Positions 19,256-27,856 of a stretch of 64,000 nucleotides of DNA are shown in pieces. The notes below the pieces were generated by a model, which saw only the letters and a program-made list of their open reading frames with translations, did no database searches and was not told where the DNA came from. Position numbers and translations under genes: made by a program. Numbering within the stretch: position 1 is the first letter of the stretch; each line of letters opens with the position of its first letter. This DNA comes from Billgrantia campisalis (GTDB taxonomy: Bacteria > Pseudomonadota > Gammaproteobacteria > Pseudomonadales > Halomonadaceae): contig NZ_JABFUC010000009.1 in the NCBI RefSeq assembly GCF_022341425.1, forward strand, positions 124,001 to 188,000. Direction: 5' to 3'.

Positions 19256-21109
19256 ATGAATGACCAGAAACCGTCGTCAGCCAAGCCGGGCGATCAGGCG
19301 ACACCACCCCAAGAGACGCCACCCGACGAGCTGGCACGGCGCTACGCCGACGCCCTCGCGCGATTGTCGACCGGGTCGTCCCGGGCCTGGCAGGGCTGGC
19401 TCGAGCGTCAGCAGCGCGGCGACCACTTCACCCTGCCCGACCCGGCGGTCGCGGCCAAGGCGCTGACCAGCCTGGGCCAGCAGTTCCTGCTGCAGCCGCA
19501 GCGTGCCCTGGAGGTCCAGCAGCAGCTGTGGCAGGGCTACGCGACGCTGTGGCAGAACACTCTGCTGCGCCTCTCCGGCGAGGCGCCGCCAGCGGCGCTC
19601 ACGCCCGCCCCGCGAGACAGGCGCTTCAAGGGCAAGGGCTGGGAGGAGAACCTCTTCTTCGACATGCTCCGCCAGGCCTACCAGCTGACCGCCGAGCAGT
19701 GGTTGAAGGGGGTGCATGAGGTCACCGAGGAACTGGACCACGACGAGCGGGTGAAGGTCGAGTTCTACGCCCGTCAGCTGATGGACGCCCTCGCCCCCAG
19801 CAACTTCGCCACCACCAACCCGGAGGTGATCGAGGCCACGCTGCGCACCGGCGGCGCCAACCTGCTGCAGGGCATGGCCAACCTGATGGAGGACCTGGCC
19901 CGGGGCGAGGGGTTGCTGCGCATCAAGCAGAGCGACTCGGCCGGGCTGGAGCTGGGCAAGAACATCGCAGTGACCCCGGGCAAGGTCATCTACCAGAATG
20001 AGCTGATGCAGCTGATTCAATACGCGCCGGCCACCGTGGAGGTCGACCGCCGGCCGCTGCTGATCGTCCCGCCCTGGATCAACAAGTTCTACATCCTGGA
20101 CCTGACCCCGCAGCGCTCCTTCATCCGCTGGGCCGTCGAGCAGGGCATGACGGTGTTCGTCATCTCCTGGGTCAATCCGGACGAAGGCTATGCCGAGGTG
20201 GCCTTCGACGACTACCTCACCCAGGGCACCCTCAAGGCCATGGACGTGGTGGCCGAGGTCACCGGGGAAGAGACGCTCAACACCATCGGCTACTGCATCG
20301 GCGGCACCCTGCTGGCCAGCACCCTGGCGCATCAGGCCGCCCGGGGGGATGAGCGGGTGCACAGCGCCACCTTCTTCACCACCCTGCTCGACTTCAGCGA
20401 GGTGGGGCCGCTGGAGGTGTTTATCGACGAGGAGCAGATCCGCTATATCGAGCAGCACATGGCACAACGCGGCTACCTGGAGGGCACTCATCTCTCCAAC
20501 GCCTTCAACCTGCTGCAGTCCGCCGATCTGATCTGGGGCTTCGTGATCAACAACTACCTGCTCGGCCGCGAGCCCCAGGCCTTCGACCTGCTCTACTGGA
20601 ATTCCGACTCCACCCGCATGCCGTATCGCATGCAGAGCTTCTACCTGCGCAACATGTACCTGGAGAACCGCCTCGCCGAACCCGGGGGTATCTCCCTGGC
20701 GGGGGAGGCCATCGATCTGAGCAAGGTGCGCATCCCGACGTTCTTCGTGGCGACCGAGAAGGATCACATCGCGCCCTGGCAATCCAGTTACCGCGGCGCG
20801 CACCTGCTGGGCGGGCGACCCCGCTTCCTGCTCGGCGGCTCCGGCCATATCGCGGGGGTCATCAACCCGGCCGGCTCGCCGAAGTATGGCTACCGGACCT
20901 ATGGCCACCTGCCCCGCGACCCCGAGCGCTGGCTGGCCTCGGCCACCCACCACCCGGGCTCCTGGTGGCCGGAATGGCGCAGTTGGGTCAAGCGCCACGG
21001 CGGTGGCCAAGTGCCCGCCCGCGAGCCCGGTGGTGAACACTATCCTCCCATCGAGGAGGCGCCGGGTTCCTATGTCCGCGTGCGGGCCGACGAGGGTGGA
21101 ACAAGCTAG
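19256..21109 (+). CDS. phaC: Class I poly(3-hydroxyalkanoate) synthase
   Basis: Polymerises (R)-3-hydroxyacyl-CoA into PHA at granule surfaces. The ATG at 19256 gives 617 residues. Conserved pieces are the N-terminal helical region (RAWQGWLERQQRGDHF, then RDRRFKGKGWEENLFFD), the lipase-like box GYCIGGT with nucleophile Cys347, the catalytic Asp503 in TEKDHIAPW and His531 in GGSGHIAGVINPAG. Length and box are those of class I enzymes acting without PhaE or PhaR. No phaA, phaB or phasin gene is adjacent. The 3-hydroxybutyrate dehydrogenase at 54.3 kb could use the monomer released from the polymer. Confidence 0.96.
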   Translation: MNDQKPSSAKPGDQATPPQETPPDELARRYADALARLSTGSSRAWQGWLERQQRGDHFTLPDPAVAAKALTSLGQQFLLQPQRALEVQQQLWQGYATLWQNTLLRLSGEAPPAALTPAPRDRRFKGKGWEENLFFDMLRQAYQLTAEQWLKGVHEVTEELDHDERVKVEFYARQLMDALAPSNFATTNPEVIEATLRTGGANLLQGMANLMEDLARGEGLLRIKQSDSAGLELGKNIAVTPGKVIYQNELMQLIQYAPATVEVDRRPLLIVPPWINKFYILDLTPQRSFIRWAVEQGMTVFVISWVNPDEGYAEVAFDDYLTQGTLKAMDVVAEVTGEETLNTIGYCIGGTLLASTLAHQAARGDERVHSATFFTTLLDFSEVGPLEVFIDEEQIRYIEQHMAQRGYLEGTHLSNAFNLLQSADLIWGFVINNYLLGREPQAFDLLYWNSDSTRMPYRMQSFYLRNMYLENRLAEPGGISLAGEAIDLSKVRIPTFFVATEKDHIAPWQSSYRGAHLLGGRPRFLLGGSGHIAGVINPAGSPKYGYRTYGHLPRDPERWLASATHHPGSWWPEWRSWVKRHGGGQVPAREPGGEHYPPIEEAPGSYVRVRADEGGTS

Positions 21110-21116
21110 CCCTCGC

Positions 21117-21325
21117 CATCCAGACAAGGGGGCGACGAAGGCCCCGACCAGCCCCAGGTAGGCCCCTCTCATCCAGGCGCGATGCTGCCCTTGAGAATGG
21201 CCCCCATGGCAACGGCCAGGGCCACCAGCATCCACAGCGACAGCAGGTGAATGGGCCCCAGATGGCCCATCAGCGGCAGCACGCCACCGCCCAGCCAGAA
21301 GGAACTGAGCGCCGAGAGCGCCATG
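21117..21325 (-). pseudogene. DUF2306-type membrane protein remnant (frameshifted)
   Basis: Reading leftwards from 21325 gives ALSALSSFWLGGGVLPLMG then GPIHLLSLWMLVALAVAMGA, which resemble the late membrane segments of DUF2306 proteins. The frame then ends (KGSIAPG, stop at 21169), while the next frame continues with the expected QHRAWMRGAYLGLVGAF. This is best explained by one frameshift near 21180-21195. The N-terminal half of the protein is missing; the fragment starts where the acetyltransferase gene ends. No function is retained. Confidence 0.6.
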
Positions 21326-21337
21326 GCCGGCCCCCCG

Positions 21338-21814
21338 TTATGCCGTGCTTCGCCCACTCTCAACCGGTATATCGAAGTGCAGTATCTCTTCTCGCCGTCC
21401 GAGCTTCGTGTACAGCGCAATTGCTGGCCTATCTTCGACACCGGTATCCGCTTGAACAATAATCACATAGGCGCGCCGCTCAACAGCGACTTCTTTCAGC
21501 TTCTCAATCAAAGCAGTCGCGACTCCTTGACGCCTGTGCCCGGATGCCACAGCGAGATCGTAAATGTATATTTCGCTCCGCTCTTGCTCGAATTTTTTAA
21601 GTTCGTAGGCGGCGATACCACCGACGACATCACCCTTTTTCAAAGCGGCCAACGCGATGAAAGTTTCGCCGCCGAGCAGGTTGTGAAAGTACTCGGGGGC
21701 GGGTCGATTTTCAGTATAGGTCGCAACGTCATTGAAGGCTTCCCCGAACATAGACAGCATGGCCTCCATCAGCGGGATATCATTCTTAGATAGCTGTCGA
21801 ATATTTACTGGCAT
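21338..21814 (-). CDS. AAC(3)-I-like aminoglycoside 3-N-acetyltransferase
   Basis: 158-residue GNAT enzyme. It shares long blocks with AAC(3)-Ia: [58 protein letters not shown] (acetyl-CoA loop), VIIVQADTG and [20 protein letters not shown](3)-I enzymes acetylate gentamicin-type aminoglycosides. The start is set at 21814 because a GGAG lies 7 bp upstream; an ATG at 21820 has it too close. G+C is far below the core genes, indicating horizontal acquisition. No attC site fits the 12 bp between its stop and the DUF2306 relic. Substrate specificity is an inference. Confidence 0.82.
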   Translation of the reverse strand: MPVNIRQLSKNDIPLMEAMLSMFGEAFNDVATYTENRPAPEYFHNLLGGETFIALAALKKGDVVGGIAAYELKKFEQERSEIYIYDLAVASGHRRQGVATALIEKLKEVAVERRAYVIIVQADTGVEDRPAIALYTKLGRREEILHFDIPVESGRSTA

Positions 21815-21884
21815 CGGCATACTCCACACCGCTTCACGTCCACGTCATGAAGATTGAGACTTGGCACGATTTCGCTTTTATCGC

Positions 21885-22802
21885 TCACTTCCCATCATAA
21901 GCCCTTTGCAACGCAGCAAGATCAAGCTTCCTCATCTTGAAAAATTCCTGGGCAACTCGACCCAACCTCTCAGCATCCTGATCCTGCATCATGCTTTCCA
22001 TGACAGCGGGCACGATCTGCCAGGAAAGCCCATACGGGTCCTTGAGCCAGCCGCACTGTTCGGCCTCAGGAACAGCAGAAAGTTTTTCCCAGTAGTCGTC
22101 GATCTCATTCTGGTCTTCGCAGTGCACGAGAAACGAGATGGCCTCGTTGAAGGCGAAGTCATGTTCGTGTGCGCTGTCCATGGCGGCGAACCACTGCCGC
22201 TCCAACATGAAATCGGTGAACATCACCGTTCCCTCTCTGTCGGGCTCCATGCCGGCGGGGTAGCGCACCAGTTCACCACGCCTAGCGTTCTTGAACACGG
22301 AGAGGTAGAAAGCCGAGGCCTCTTCCGCCTTGCCGCACAGCTCCCCGACAAACATGAGCGACGGAATGATCAACGGTCGTTCCTCGCCCTCCGGGTTGGT
22401 GAGAATCAGCTGCCACGACAGCCCGTATTTATCTTGAATCCACCCGTAGCGCTCGCTGAAGGGGTATGTGTCGAGAGGCATCAACACCTCCCCGTTCTCG
22501 GAGAGCTTCTCCCACACCTCGTCGATCCTCGTTTCCGCGTCCTTATCCTGCGCCGGATCGAAGTTGACGATGAAAGATACCGACGGGTTAAACGTGAACA
22601 CGGCCCCCGCGCTTATCGCCATGAACGAGCACCCCCACAGCGTGAACGACACGATGTCGCAGTCGCCTGACGGCGTACCATGCAGCGTAGTGAGGTTGGT
22701 GACGCTTGAGTCGGGAAAGACGGAGCAATAGAAGTTAGCCGCTTCTTTCGCTTCGCTGTCGAACCACAGATGCGGAACGATTTTTTGCTTGATCACCGCC
22801 AT
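21885..22802 (-). CDS. Two-domain PhnB-like VOC family protein
   Basis: 305 residues made of two similar PhnB/3-demethylubiquinone-methyltransferase-like VOC modules. Domain 1 (~1-150) has KIVPHLWFDSEAKEAANFY and RYGWIQDKYGLSWQLIL; domain 2 (~155-280) has SLMFVGELCGKAEEASAFY and QCGWLKDPYGLSWQIVP. A helical tail (FFKMRKLDLAALQRAYDGK) ends the protein. Substrate unknown; such proteins often accompany resistance or degradation genes. Start ATG 22802 (MAVIKQKIVPHLWFD). It is 70 bp upstream of the acetyltransferase on the same strand with similar moderate G+C, so the two may have arrived together. Confidence 0.85.
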   Translation of the reverse strand: MAVIKQKIVPHLWFDSEAKEAANFYCSVFPDSSVTNLTTLHGTPSGDCDIVSFTLWGCSFMAISAGAVFTFNPSVSFIVNFDPAQDKDAETRIDEVWEKLSENGEVLMPLDTYPFSERYGWIQDKYGLSWQLILTNPEGEERPLIIPSLMFVGELCGKAEEASAFYLSVFKNARRGELVRYPAGMEPDREGTVMFTDFMLERQWFAAMDSAHEHDFAFNEAISFLVHCEDQNEIDDYWEKLSAVPEAEQCGWLKDPYGLSWQIVPAVMESMMQDQDAERLGRVAQEFFKMRKLDLAALQRAYDGK

Positions 22803-23046
22803 CCTGATTCTCCTCTCAATCAACGGCAGAGTTCACCGCTGCCAGGCACGAGTGTCCGCTGGAGTGCCACCAAACGAGACCTCTCCGATGGCGTTGAACC
22901 GAAATCCGAGTGATGCACTGATGCCAATGGTCGATTTGCGCGGCCAGCGGCAACTCGACCCTGGCATCCCAGAACAATCCCGTCGCCGACGGGACCACAA
23001 TCTAGGTCGCGGTGAACCGCGACTCCTGACCTGTTGTAAGCTCAGC

Positions 23047-23578
23047 CTATATGGCCCGCCCTGGGAGCGCCACGATGGACTGTCGACGCCTGCCGACGAG
23101 GCTCCAGCTCGCCTCGATGTCGTTTGTGCTCGCCTGCCAGGTGGTGTCCTGCATGCCCAATGGGGTGAGCAGGACACCACCTGGCAGACACCGCGCCACA
23201 TGGAAGCGGCCAGACGGGAGCGGCTCGCCACCGGCTATCGACCCCGCCACGGCGGTCACGGCGGGCAAGACTACCTGCAGCTCGGCGCCTACTGGCCGGT
23301 GGGCGGCATGGCCTCCACCGCCACGGACATGGCGCGCTGGATGCGCTTTCACCTCAATGGCGGGGCGCTCGACGGCACCCGGCTGACCCCCGTCTCCCGC
23401 GATTGCTTCGAGCTTAGCCATCCCATGGAGGGCAGCGACTACTACCGCCGCCTCGACGGCGCCACGGAGGTCTTCGAGAACGCCCGGGGCGGGTGCATTT
23501 CAGCCTGTTTGCCCTGACCCTGCTGCTGGTGAGCCTGCAGCTCTGGCAGTGGCGGATCATCGGGGCCGCCGTGATCTA
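23047..23578 (+). pseudogene. Serine hydrolase (beta-lactamase family) relic with inverted scar
   Basis: The plus strand from ~23168 encodes an internal fragment of a class C beta-lactamase-like serine hydrolase: EQDTTWQTPRHMEAARR, LGAYWPVGGMASTATDMARW, then, after a frameshift near 23490, a hydrophobic FSLFALTLLLVSLQLWQW tail. The minus strand from ~23180 to 23047 encodes the matching TPLGMQDTTWQ motif, so the locus is rearranged head to head. The catalytic SxxK region is absent. The 22,803-23,046 stretch before it holds nothing I recognise. Confidence 0.6.
23134..23187. repeat. Perfect 19 bp inverted repeat
   Basis: CTGCCAGGTGGTGTCCTGC (23134-23152) and GCAGGACACCACCTGGCAG (23169-23187) are exact reverse complements with a 16 bp spacer. 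Both arms encode the same hydrolase motif QDTTWQ on opposite strands, so this looks like a rearrangement junction rather than a terminator. Confidence 0.85.
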
Positions 23579-23673
23579 AGCCGGGCCATCGAAACGCCGG
23601 ATCGGCGGCACCACGACGGCGGCAGGCGTTACAGCGCTGTGAAGGCCCCTGGCGCAGTCGAGCAGGGCGGTGA

Positions 23674-23687
23674 TTGATATGGATCAA
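23674..23687. promoter_or_regulatory. FNR/Anr-type box
   Basis: TTGATATGGATCAA is a perfect match to the TTGAT-N4-ATCAA consensus. Its centre is ~79 bp before the ATG of the oxidoreductase at 23760. A start of transcription ~41 bp downstream (near 23722) would give a class II FNR promoter, with TAGGCTAAAC (23710-23719) as a possible -10 area. A 7 bp inverted repeat AGCCTAG/CTAGGCT (23687-23693, 23709-23715) overlaps it. Confidence 0.6.
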
Positions 23688-23759
23688 GCCTAGCCTCGAG
23701 CCCTGCGACTAGGCTAAACACCACGCCTTCCCACCCTGTCGCCGTGAGAGCCCGCCGCC

Positions 23760-24347
23760 ATGAGCCACCGAATCCTGATCCTCCAGGGACACCCCGATGC
23801 CAGCGAGGCGCACCTCTGTCATGCCCTGGCCGAGCACTACCGCGAGGGCGCTCACGCCCAAGGCCATGAGGTGCGCCTGATCGACCTAGCGATGCTGGAG
23901 TTCCCGCTGCTGCGCAGCCAGAAAGAGTGGAAAGCCGCCCCCTTGCCCGCCTCGCTGACAGCGGCCCAGGAGGCCATCGGCTGGTGCCAGCATCTAGTGC
24001 TGTTCTTTCCGCTCTGGCTTGGCGACATGCCGGCCCTGGTCAAGGGGTTCCTGGAGCAGGTGCTGCGCCCTGGCTTTGCCTTCGAGTACGTGGAGGGCAA
24101 CCCGCTGGGCAGAAAGGGACTGACAGGGCGCTCGGCACGGGTCGTGGTGACCATGGGCATGCCGGCGGTGATCTACCGCCACCTCTACCGGGCACACAGC
24201 GTCAAGTCACTGGAGCGCAATATCCTTGGCTTCGTCGGCCTGTATCCGGTGCGTGAGACACTGATCGGCAGCGTGGAAACCATGAGCGAACAAAAACGCA
24301 AAGAGTGGCTTCGCAAGCTGCGCGAACTCGGGGGCAACGCCAAGTGA
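23760..24347 (+). CDS. Flavodoxin-fold NAD(P)H:quinone oxidoreductase
   Basis: 195-residue protein of the Flavodoxin_2 (MdaB/KefF/NQO1-like) family. The FMN/FAD phosphate loop is ILILQGHPDASEAHLCHAL (5-23). A central segment LVLFFPLWLGDMPALVKGFLEQVL (~79-102) and VVVTMGMPAVIYR match the flavin-contacting strands. It probably reduces quinones or similar acceptors by two electrons with NAD(P)H in the cytoplasm. It stands alone between a gene relic and the accessory island, preceded by a perfect FNR-type box, so low-oxygen control is plausible. Its exact substrate cannot be read from sequence. Confidence 0.85.
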   Translation: MSHRILILQGHPDASEAHLCHALAEHYREGAHAQGHEVRLIDLAMLEFPLLRSQKEWKAAPLPASLTAAQEAIGWCQHLVLFFPLWLGDMPALVKGFLEQVLRPGFAFEYVEGNPLGRKGLTGRSARVVVTMGMPAVIYRHLYRAHSVKSLERNILGFVGLYPVRETLIGSVETMSEQKRKEWLRKLRELGGNAK

Positions 24348-24439
24348 GAGCGCCCTGCTCGATGACTGCAGCAATAGCGACCATACAAACGATCGATTTA
24401 CAGTGATGATCCCCCACTAGCGATCGAATCGACAACAGC

Positions 24440-24610
24440 TCAGGGACGCGGTGGCCGGTGGCGGCGATGCCGAATCCGCCGCAGCTGCGAGGCGGCGCTG
24501 CGGAGTCCACGCCATGTACCGCGAAACACCCTGGCGAACAGCATGGCGCGCAACCGGGCATTTTGCTCCTCCAGCTTCCGGATCTTCGGGTTCGGATTAT
24601 GAAAGGCCAT
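24440..24610 (-). CDS. Possible small basic protein
   Basis: A 56-residue frame from ATG 24610 (MAFHNPNPKIRKLEEQNARL...) with a charged helix followed by a very arginine-rich tail (SQLRRIRHRRHRPPRP). A GGTGACGACC upstream is a weak ribosome site. I recognise no family. It could be the truncated start of a longer lost gene or a chance frame. Confidence 0.3.
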   Translation of the reverse strand: MAFHNPNPKIRKLEEQNARLRAMLFARVFRGTWRGLRSAASQLRRIRHRRHRPPRP

Positions 24611-24868
24611 GGTCGTCACCTACCGCCAAGGAACGTCAACGAGATGACTACCATGGTGGCGCAACGCACGCCGATACGCCACCGAGTCTCTGCGCAGTCA
24701 GGCCATTGCCGCCAGAAAAAACATCTGTTTTATTGTTGTATCCTCCATGTCAGCACGCGGCCAAAAGCGGTCGTTGATACTTCGCTGATATTAAAAGCTC
24801 AGCATCAGCGGCGGCGCCCAGCGCCGTCCGTTGCATGCTGTTGTTAGGACTGCGGCCCCAGTGCTGGA
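24611..24868. other. AT-richer intergenic segment at the left flank of the defence island
   Basis: No gene is recognised. CGGCCAAAAGCGGTC (24758-24772) is, in reverse complement, similar to GACCGCTTTGGGTCG at 31954 on the other side of the island. A CCGTTGCATGCTGTTGTTAGGA stretch (near 24827-24848) superficially resembles an integron attC end, but no complete site was found. Confidence 0.5.
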
Positions 24869-27856
24869 TCACACTCCATCATCGGGATCACTGCTTTCTC
24901 GCAAGTCCTCACGAGTATTCTCCAACACTAGGCGCCCCATCACTGGCAACCATCGTTCCTCATCATCGAGAAGGCGTCGGGCCGTGGGAAACACAGAAGC
25001 TCGACCGTCCTCCCCAATCGCAGCAAGTTCGGAGCTCCGACCAAGGGCAACAGCAGCTCGCCGGTGCCGGACACCGCCGGCCGCAAGAACCCTCGCTGCT
25101 AGCGTAGGGACACCAAAACGCAGGTGCTCAGGAAAATCGACCACGGCTTGCGATAGCTCACGCTCGTTCTCCTCGAGTAGCTTCTTGAGCAAGCCAACGG
25201 CCTGTTCGACCACTACCTGAAGGACGTGGCTGATCACCCTAGCGTAAACACCCAGCATCGTGTCGATATCGATCCCCGCTCTTCGAGCTAGCTCGACTAG
25301 GGGCTGACCGTCGATCCAAGCATCGAGGACCCGGACAAAGTCTGAACGTGACGGGGATGCATCCCTGTACGCCTCCTTGACTACCTCAGTCACTTCGGGG
25401 AGGTCCCATACCCACGTCAGCAGCGTCTCTGTCAGCTCCGGGTCGGTTGCAACTGCGATGTCATCCCAACTCTCCCGCATGGGCAGCAGCTTCACTTCCA
25501 CCGACTCCAGCATCCGGACGCGCGTACCCGTTTCTCGAATCCACCCGAGTCGTCCTGCCCCCTTGATTGCTGACACCCGTCGAGCACGCAGCTCGAATAC
25601 ATGTTTCATGAGAGCCGTTGTCTCGGGCTGAGCCTGGCTGGCCGCAAAGGTCTGACTCGACAGTTCACCGGCGATCCGTATCAGCTCGTCCTCCCCCAGC
25701 TCTTCTGCCGCAAGGTCGATGAGTGTTGCATCGATGCCGTCGATCAGGGTGTGGAGCGCGGTCGCGCCTTCAAGGATGTCATTCGTAAGCGTGATGCTCC
25801 GCTGGTTGAGTGCAGCCTGAAGGCGTCCCATCAGCTCGATCAGTGCACCAGAAACGCGCTCTCCCGGCTGCTGCTGAGCCACGGGGGCCACCAACGGCCA
25901 TTGCGCAGGATTGGCGCAGATGACGAGGCCCTTGGTTGATGCCCCAGCTCGCCCTGCGCGTCCAACGAGATTCTTGATGTCGCGTGCGAGCAGGTTCTCC
26001 GCGGCCCCGTCTGGACCGCGGCGTTGTACCGAGTACAAGACCAGCGTTCTGATTGGTAGATTGACCCCCTCCGCCAACGTGCTCGTGCAGATCGCGAGTC
26101 GAACATCCTCCTTGCGAACTAACGCTTCCACAACTTCACGGCTTTCCTGCGGAATGTCCCCGTGATGCAGAACGGCTCCTGCCGCGAGTGTTCGTGTTCC
26201 GACCCATGACGCGCCGTACTCAAGGGTGAAATACTCGACGGCGGCCTGAAGCTTTGCGGCATCGTCGACAAAATGAAATGGAGCGGGCATGGGCAATGGA
26301 TTCGCCAGTTGCGATAGCAACTCATCGGCGAGACCTACAGCACCCTGGTTGCCACGCTTATTGGCCGCGAACACAGCAACCGCCCCCATCGATAGCGCCT
26401 TTCTTGCTGCGGCGATGGCCTGAGCTTTCACGGAGTTGAATGAGTATGTATTCAGCCGATCTGTCGAAGCATTACGATAGCGAAAGTCATCGCGGCTCAG
26501 AAAACGCTCGATCGAGAATGTGGATGCATGATGGTGCGGATGAAGCTGTAGCGCGACAGTCGCTTTGGCGTTCTTGCCGGCAACACGAAGCGCTGCGAAA
26601 TCAGCGTGAGCTGGGCGGTAGTCGCTGCGGACGACCGTTGCATCCGTGCCGCCTAGCCACGCATTGATCTCTTCGATATTCGGTACGATAGCGGACACAA
26701 AGACGAACTTTGGCGGGCCGCTCTCGCGGGCTCTCATTCGAGCGAGCAGCAATTCCAGCCCTACCCCGCGGGCCTTACCGTCGAGGAGGTGCCCTTCATC
26801 GCATATCACGAGGGAGATTCGGGAGAAAAAGCCCGGTTCTGCGCTAAGCAGACCCGACAACGCTTCCGGTGTTGCAACTAGCGCCCGCGTATTATCCAGG
26901 TCTCGTACTTCACCGCCTGTGGGCACAGTCCCCCCATATGCGCATCGAGCTGGTAGACCCATGCGGCCAAGGCGCTTGACAAGACTGCCGCGCAGTTCCG
27001 CTGCGAGTGAGCGAAAGGGAACAAGTAGGATTGCCACATCCTGCGGGTGCCGGTTCAGATGATAGAAGAGTAGCGTCTCCGAGAGTGCTGTCTTACCAGC
27101 GCCCGTCGGCATCTGGATGGAGAAGGAGGCCATACCTCCCAGCAGCCCGCTCCTAATGGCATCTATCTGGGAAGGGAAAAAGTCCCATGTCGGCGGGTCC
27201 CGGTTGAGGAGTGACCGAACGAGGGGATCCCAGAATTCCGCCTCGCCATCTGGGAGGACGGCACGGATGTTGGTTTGCGCGAACCTAGAGAGCATCCGTT
27301 GGAACAGGCGCCATCCTACCCACTCATCCGGATTGGTTTGCAGCGCCGATGCCTCCATTTCAGCAGCATGCTCAATCTGCGAACGGATTGCCTCGAGGTC
27401 ACCGCCTCGCACGGCGCCGACAAGAGCTCGCACGCGAGCCGACTGGATCGTCGTTGGCCTCGAAAGTAGCTCATGGCACGCTCGCTGTATCTCTCCGAGG
27501 GCATTCGGATCCGCTGCCTTGAGCGTCAGGTATGCCGACGCTGAATAGCCCCCGAAGTAGAACGCCGCCGCCGCGAAGACAGCGGCTTCTGGTGACAAGA
27601 TCCCGCGATAGGCCAGTGCCTGATCGACCCCGACGCCTCCTGCCTGAGTGATCGCGTTGCCCAAGCGCGACCAGTCGACAGAATCCCTGTACGGCTCATG
27701 AAGCCGTTCAAAGAGCTCGCCGACGAGCGAAATGTAGTAGTCGTCGCCTCGCGAACGCAGATAGTCCAACTGGAGCGGTAGCTGCGAGAATCCGAATCGC
27801 TCCACATGGTGGAGAGCGTCCGCGTCACTAACCCACTTGGCAAGAGTCTCCCTCAT
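24869..27856 (-). CDS. HamB-like superfamily 2 helicase (Hachiman-type defence)
   Basis: 995 residues. The N-terminal ~220 residues are helical and unrecognised. A Ski2/Brr2-like helicase core follows: Walker A MPTGAGKTA (249-257), motif Ia VPFRSLAAEL, motif II CDEGH (352-356), motif III VSAIVPN, STLAEGVNLP (592-601) and motif VI GRAGRAG (632-638). A long helical C-terminal part follows. Its start overlaps the stop of the upstream nuclease-like gene (ATGA), so the pair forms one unit. Pairing of a ~270-residue PD-(D/E)XK-like protein with a ~1000-residue SF2 helicase is the Hachiman (HamA-HamB) layout, in which the helicase senses damaged or phage DNA. The assignment is by motif and context only. 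Confidence 0.7.
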   Translation of the reverse strand: MRETLAKWVSDADALHHVERFGFSQLPLQLDYLRSRGDDYYISLVGELFERLHEPYRDSVDWSRLGNAITQAGGVGVDQALAYRGILSPEAAVFAAAAFYFGGYSASAYLTLKAADPNALGEIQRACHELLSRPTTIQSARVRALVGAVRGGDLEAIRSQIEHAAEMEASALQTNPDEWVGWRLFQRMLSRFAQTNIRAVLPDGEAEFWDPLVRSLLNRDPPTWDFFPSQIDAIRSGLLGGMASFSIQMPTGAGKTALSETLLFYHLNRHPQDVAILLVPFRSLAAELRGSLVKRLGRMGLPARCAYGGTVPTGGEVRDLDNTRALVATPEALSGLLSAEPGFFSRISLVICDEGHLLDGKARGVGLELLLARMRARESGPPKFVFVSAIVPNIEEINAWLGGTDATVVRSDYRPAHADFAALRVAGKNAKATVALQLHPHHHASTFSIERFLSRDDFRYRNASTDRLNTYSFNSVKAQAIAAARKALSMGAVAVFAANKRGNQGAVGLADELLSQLANPLPMPAPFHFVDDAAKLQAAVEYFTLEYGASWVGTRTLAAGAVLHHGDIPQESREVVEALVRKEDVRLAICTSTLAEGVNLPIRTLVLYSVQRRGPDGAAENLLARDIKNLVGRAGRAGASTKGLVICANPAQWPLVAPVAQQQPGERVSGALIELMGRLQAALNQRSITLTNDILEGATALHTLIDGIDATLIDLAAEELGEDELIRIAGELSSQTFAASQAQPETTALMKHVFELRARRVSAIKGAGRLGWIRETGTRVRMLESVEVKLLPMRESWDDIAVATDPELTETLLTWVWDLPEVTEVVKEAYRDASPSRSDFVRVLDAWIDGQPLVELARRAGIDIDTMLGVYARVISHVLQVVVEQAVGLLKKLLEENERELSQAVVDFPEHLRFGVPTLAARVLAAGGVRHRRAAVALGRSSELAAIGEDGRASVFPTARRLLDDEERWLPVMGRLVLENTREDLRESSDPDDGV

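Noticed and set aside
19277..21235. A 652-residue open frame antisense to phaC
   Set aside because: GC-rich shadow frame with His/Gly/Val-rich low-complexity translation; phaC on the plus strand carries all family motifs.
21326..21345. GTTATGC at the end of the acetyltransferase gene as an integron recombination site
   Set aside because: Only 12 bp separate the gene stop from the DUF2306 relic, too little for an attC site, and the core does not fit GTTRRRY.
22803..23046. Short minus-strand frame with WDARVELPLAAQIDHWHQC
   Set aside because: No start site, no recognised family, and codon use unlike either neighbour.
24827..24848. attC-like sequence near CCGTTGCATGCTGTTGTTAGGA
   Set aside because: No matching second core site at the right distance and no integrase; the last core base does not fit GTTRRRY.
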